7,913 nt of DNA from Desulfobulbaceae bacterium (lineage in GTDB: Bacteria > Desulfobacterota > Desulfobulbia > Desulfobulbales > SURF-16), in the NCBI GenBank assembly GCA_024763115.1, contig JANTGB010000094.1, forward strand, positions 1-7,913, written 5' to 3'. This document shows, piece after piece, positions 6,536 to 7,913 of this stretch; position 1 is the stretch's first letter, and the number at the start of each line of letters is the position of its first letter. The notes under the pieces are model-generated. The model had not been told where the DNA came from, searched no databases, and saw nothing but the letters and a program-made list of their open reading frames with translations. Both the position numbers and the translations under genes were made by a program.

Positions 6536-6543
6536 GCTCCAGT
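6536..6543. repeat. Target-site duplication, right copy (GCTCCAGT)
   Basis: Exact second copy of the 8 bp at 6370-6377, directly after the GTTAC end of element A. The 43 bp from here to the rpsR stop (6544-6586) show no hairpin, repeat or gene. Confidence 0.9.
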
Positions 6544-6586
6544 TACATCAGGCCGACCATCAGGGGTATTGCCCTGGATCATGCCG

Positions 6587-6823
6587 TCAACTTTGCATTG
6601 TGCCGGAATAAGGCATAAGGGCTATCTGCCGGGATCTTTTAATCGCCTCGGTCAACCGGCGCTGATGCCTGGCACAGGTACCGTATATCCGCCGAGGGAT
6701 AATTTTACCACGTTCAGTAACAAAATTTTTTAAAACTTTCGGATCCTTATAATCAATAACAAGATCCCGATCCGCACAAAACCGACAAACTTTCCTTCTA
6801 TAAAAAATTCTTTTCTTTCTCAT
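6587..6823 (-). CDS. rpsR: 30S ribosomal protein bS18
   Basis: bS18, which binds the 30S platform together with bS6. The 78-residue product has the family features: a basic N-terminus, 'CRFC' at 13-16, 'DYKDPKVLKNF' at 24-34, 'ERGKIIPRRIYGTCARHQR' around 37-55, then a basic C-terminal helix. C13, C16, C50 and H53 are all present, which suggests the zinc-binding version of bS18; many relatives have lost these residues. The ATG overlaps the rpsF stop by one base (TAATG), with AAGGCGG upstream, so the two partner proteins are translationally coupled. Element A lies 44 bp downstream of the stop. Confidence 0.96.
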   Translation of the reverse strand: MRKKRIFYRRKVCRFCADRDLVIDYKDPKVLKNFVTERGKIIPRRIYGTCARHQRRLTEAIKRSRQIALMPYSGTMQS

Positions 6824-7212
6824 TATTCTTCCGCCTTATCTTCAGAAATCTCAGGATTTGAATTTTCTTCATTAGCTGTTTCAACCGCGTCTTCCCCTGC
6901 AACTGCAGGTTCATCAGGGATATAAACATCCTGCAGTTTTACGGTCATGTATTTCAGGACACGATCGTCAATTTTGAAAATTCTTTCCATTTCAGCAACA
7001 GCTGCCGGAGTTCCGGCAAATTCAGTGTAGACATAATAGCCCTGCGGTTCCTTTTTGATCAGGTAGGCAAGTTTTTTCAGCCCCCAGTGATCAACCCTGA
7101 TTATTTCGCCGTCTTCCGCCTTGATGATTTCCGCTGTCCTGTCACAGATGGCGCCTGTCTCATCTTCAGTGACATTGGCTCTGAGAATGGTGATTGTTTC
7201 ATATCTGCGCAT
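6823..7212 (-). CDS. rpsF: 30S ribosomal protein bS6
   Basis: bS6, a 30S platform protein that heterodimerises with bS18. The 129-residue product starts MRRYETITIL, a typical bS6 first strand. 'WGLKKLAYLIKKEPQGYYVYTEF' around 43-65 and 'MERIFKIDDRVLKYMTVK' around 75-92 are the recognisable core. After about residue 100 the chain is an acidic, probably disordered tail rich in Glu and Asp, similar to the Glu-rich tail that E. coli bS6 carries. Start ATG at 7212 has a strong SD, GGAGG, ten bases upstream. It is the first ribosomal protein gene of the cluster and overlaps rpsR by one base. Confidence 0.96.
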   Translation of the reverse strand: MRRYETITILRANVTEDETGAICDRTAEIIKAEDGEIIRVDHWGLKKLAYLIKKEPQGYYVYTEFAGTPAAVAEMERIFKIDDRVLKYMTVKLQDVYIPDEPAVAGEDAVETANEENSNPEISEDKAEE

Positions 7213-7222
7213 ACTTAAATTT

Positions 7223-7227
7223 CCTCC
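7223..7227 (-). promoter_or_regulatory. SD sequence of rpsF
   Basis: GGAGG within ATGAGGAGGAAATTTAAG on the minus strand, ten bases before the ATG at 7212. It is one of the strongest SDs in the window, as expected for a ribosomal protein gene. An ATG overlapping it at 7228-7230 is not in frame with rpsF. Confidence 0.75.
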
Positions 7228-7319
7228 TCATGGACGTAAAGAACTCGGCTGAAAAATATAAAACCAAATTCTATGGCCCTCTGATTTCCTTTTTCTCCAG
7301 TTAGAGAGCAAGGAGGTTG

Positions 7320-7336
7320 AGCCGGATTTGCCGACT
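7320..7336 (-). promoter_or_regulatory. Possible leader hairpin of the rpsF-rpsR message
   Basis: On the minus strand AGTCGG pairs with CCGGCT over a CAAAT loop, giving six pairs including one G-U. It lies about 110 bases before rpsF. Many bacteria autoregulate rpsF-rpsR through a structured leader bound by the bS6-bS18 complex, in which a CCG triplet is important. A CCG is present here, but in the stem. I cannot show that this hairpin is that site. Confidence 0.25.
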
Positions 7337-7339
7337 GTA

Positions 7340-7367
7340 AAAATATCAAATAATGAAGCATGTTCAA
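7340..7367 (-). promoter_or_regulatory. Weak sigma70-type promoter candidate upstream of rpsF
   Basis: TTGAAC (7367-7362) and TATTTT (7345-7340) lie on the minus strand 16 bases apart, each with four of six consensus bases. The position, in the 177-bp gap before the ribosomal protein genes, is sensible. The region is AT-rich, so such matches are easy to find by chance. Confidence 0.25.
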
Positions 7368-7377
7368 ATACCATGCT
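7357..7377 (-). terminator. Weak hairpin after mazG
   Basis: AGCATG (7357-7362) and CATGCT (7372-7377) form a 6-bp stem with a 9-nt loop, 12 bases after the mazG stop. The downstream sequence on the gene strand is T-rich but has no immediate T-run, so termination would be weak at best. It also overlaps the promoter candidate. Confidence 0.2.
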
Positions 7378-7389
7378 CTTAATTATCTG

Positions 7390-7913
7390 TCAATCATTTT
7401 GTCTTGTGTGAGCCGCCTGGTTATAGCTGGTAACCAAAACTTCCGTTTCTCGATTCAAAGCCTCTTCACAATCAATATTGTTAAGACGGCCAAGGTTGAC
7501 TATCGCCAGGAGAAGTCCCCCGATCCGCCTTGCCATGTCATCCTGGCGGTCATCTTCACCGACATGACATAACCGGGCACAATTTTCAGCCAACTCTCTT
7601 TGTGCTGTTTTTTCGTCCGGTGAGGGGAAACCGTTTCTTGCCGCCCTTTCGGTAACCCGTAACGCCCTGGTCAGAGCCGGCAGGGATTTGGGAAAATCAA
7701 GTTCGTTTTTTTCTTTTTTTCCTTCCCTCACCTTGATTTTCAGCCAGTTTTTCCGCATTTCCTGATAAGATGAAAATTTTTTATCTTCAAAAACATGAGG
7801 ATGACGACGAATCATTTTATCAATAATCCCCTGAAGAACATCTACCATGGAAAATTTTTTATCTTCGGCGTAAAGCTGATTAATAAAAGCCGCCTGAAAA
7901 AATAAATCCCCCA
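7390..7913 (-). CDS. mazG: MazG-type nucleoside triphosphate pyrophosphohydrolase, 5' end outside window
   Basis: MazG hydrolyses (d)NTPs to the monophosphate and pyrophosphate. The visible part is about 174 codons and the frame is open to the window edge, so the ATG at 7848 is internal: the codons before it read GDLFFQAAFINQLYAEDKKFS, a standard MazG segment. 'DKMIRRHPHVFED' and 'FPKSLPALTRALRVTERAARNGF' follow, as in E. coli MazG. This covers the end of the first MazG domain and all of the second. The second domain is abnormal. Where E. coli has EEMGDLLFATVNLAR, this protein has RRIGGLLLAIVNLGR (around 7486-7530). The first acidic helix (EEIDE) reads ELAEN. The K-F-x-R-R-type nucleotide-contacting segment near the end is also lost. 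If active, it probably uses the first domain, whose GD is seen at the window edge. It ends 177 bp before rpsF. Confidence 0.88.
   Translation of the reverse strand, partial: GDLFFQAAFINQLYAEDKKFSMVDVLQGIIDKMIRRHPHVFEDKKFSSYQEMRKNWLKIKVREGKKEKNELDFPKSLPALTRALRVTERAARNGFPSPDEKTAQRELAENCARLCHVGEDDRQDDMARRIGGLLLAIVNLGRLNNIDCEEALNRETEVLVTSYNQAAHTRQND

Noticed and set aside
7310..7320. AAGGAGG on the plus strand resembling a strong SD
   Set aside because: No start codon with a meaningful open frame follows at usable distance on the plus strand, and all neighbouring genes run the other way.
7390..7848. mazG read as a complete 152-residue gene starting at the ATG at 7848
   Set aside because: The frame is open upstream to 7913 and encodes GDLFFQAAF, a conserved MazG stretch, so the ATG is internal.

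Overview
The window is a single co-directional gene block, all on the minus strand. In transcription order it reads mazG (5' end beyond the window), rpsF (bS6), rpsR (bS18), a DUF2232 membrane protein, rplI (bL9), dnaB, leuS, lptE. The order rpsF-rpsR-DUF2232-rplI-dnaB followed by leuS-lptE, with a lipoprotein of the LPS export machine, points to a Gram-negative bacterium. It fits Desulfobacterota (former Deltaproteobacteria) best. This is an inference from gene order and protein character, not from a database search.

Layout. 7390-7913 is the 3' part of mazG, whose second MazG domain has lost its usual metal-binding residues. 7213-7389 is the leader of the ribosomal protein operon, with a good Shine-Dalgarno (SD) sequence and weak hairpins. 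6587-7212 holds rpsF and rpsR, which overlap by one base. 5398-6357 is DUF2232. 4680-5156 is rplI. 3309-4676 is dnaB, starting with TTG three bases after the rplI stop. 789-3278 is leuS. 162-767 is lptE. The genes are ordinary housekeeping genes for translation, replication, nucleotide clean-up and outer-membrane biogenesis.

The unusual content lies in the gaps. Two intergenic stretches (5208-5365 and 6378-6535) each hold a 158-bp element of one family, in opposite orientations on either side of DUF2232. Each is bounded by GTAAC...GTTAC ends and by a perfect 8-bp direct repeat (CAAAAATC and GCTCCAGT). They are therefore transposed, non-autonomous elements (MITE-like). GTAA termini and 8-bp duplications are the hallmarks of IS66-family ends. 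Each consists of a 48-nt unit with a small hairpin plus a 110-nt near-palindrome.

Comparing the two copies shows compensatory base-pair changes, a conserved A-A mismatch, and G-T wobbles that occur only when one particular strand is folded. This suggests that a folded single strand (RNA or ssDNA) matters. A third, strongly diverged relative fills 1-141, downstream of lptE, with a different stem sequence but the same overall palindromic plan. Removing each intact element with one repeat copy restores intergenic gaps of 63 and 75 bp, so both inserted into what was a compact operon. One of them landed on the SD sequence of DUF2232, and the target duplication kept that SD next to the gene.
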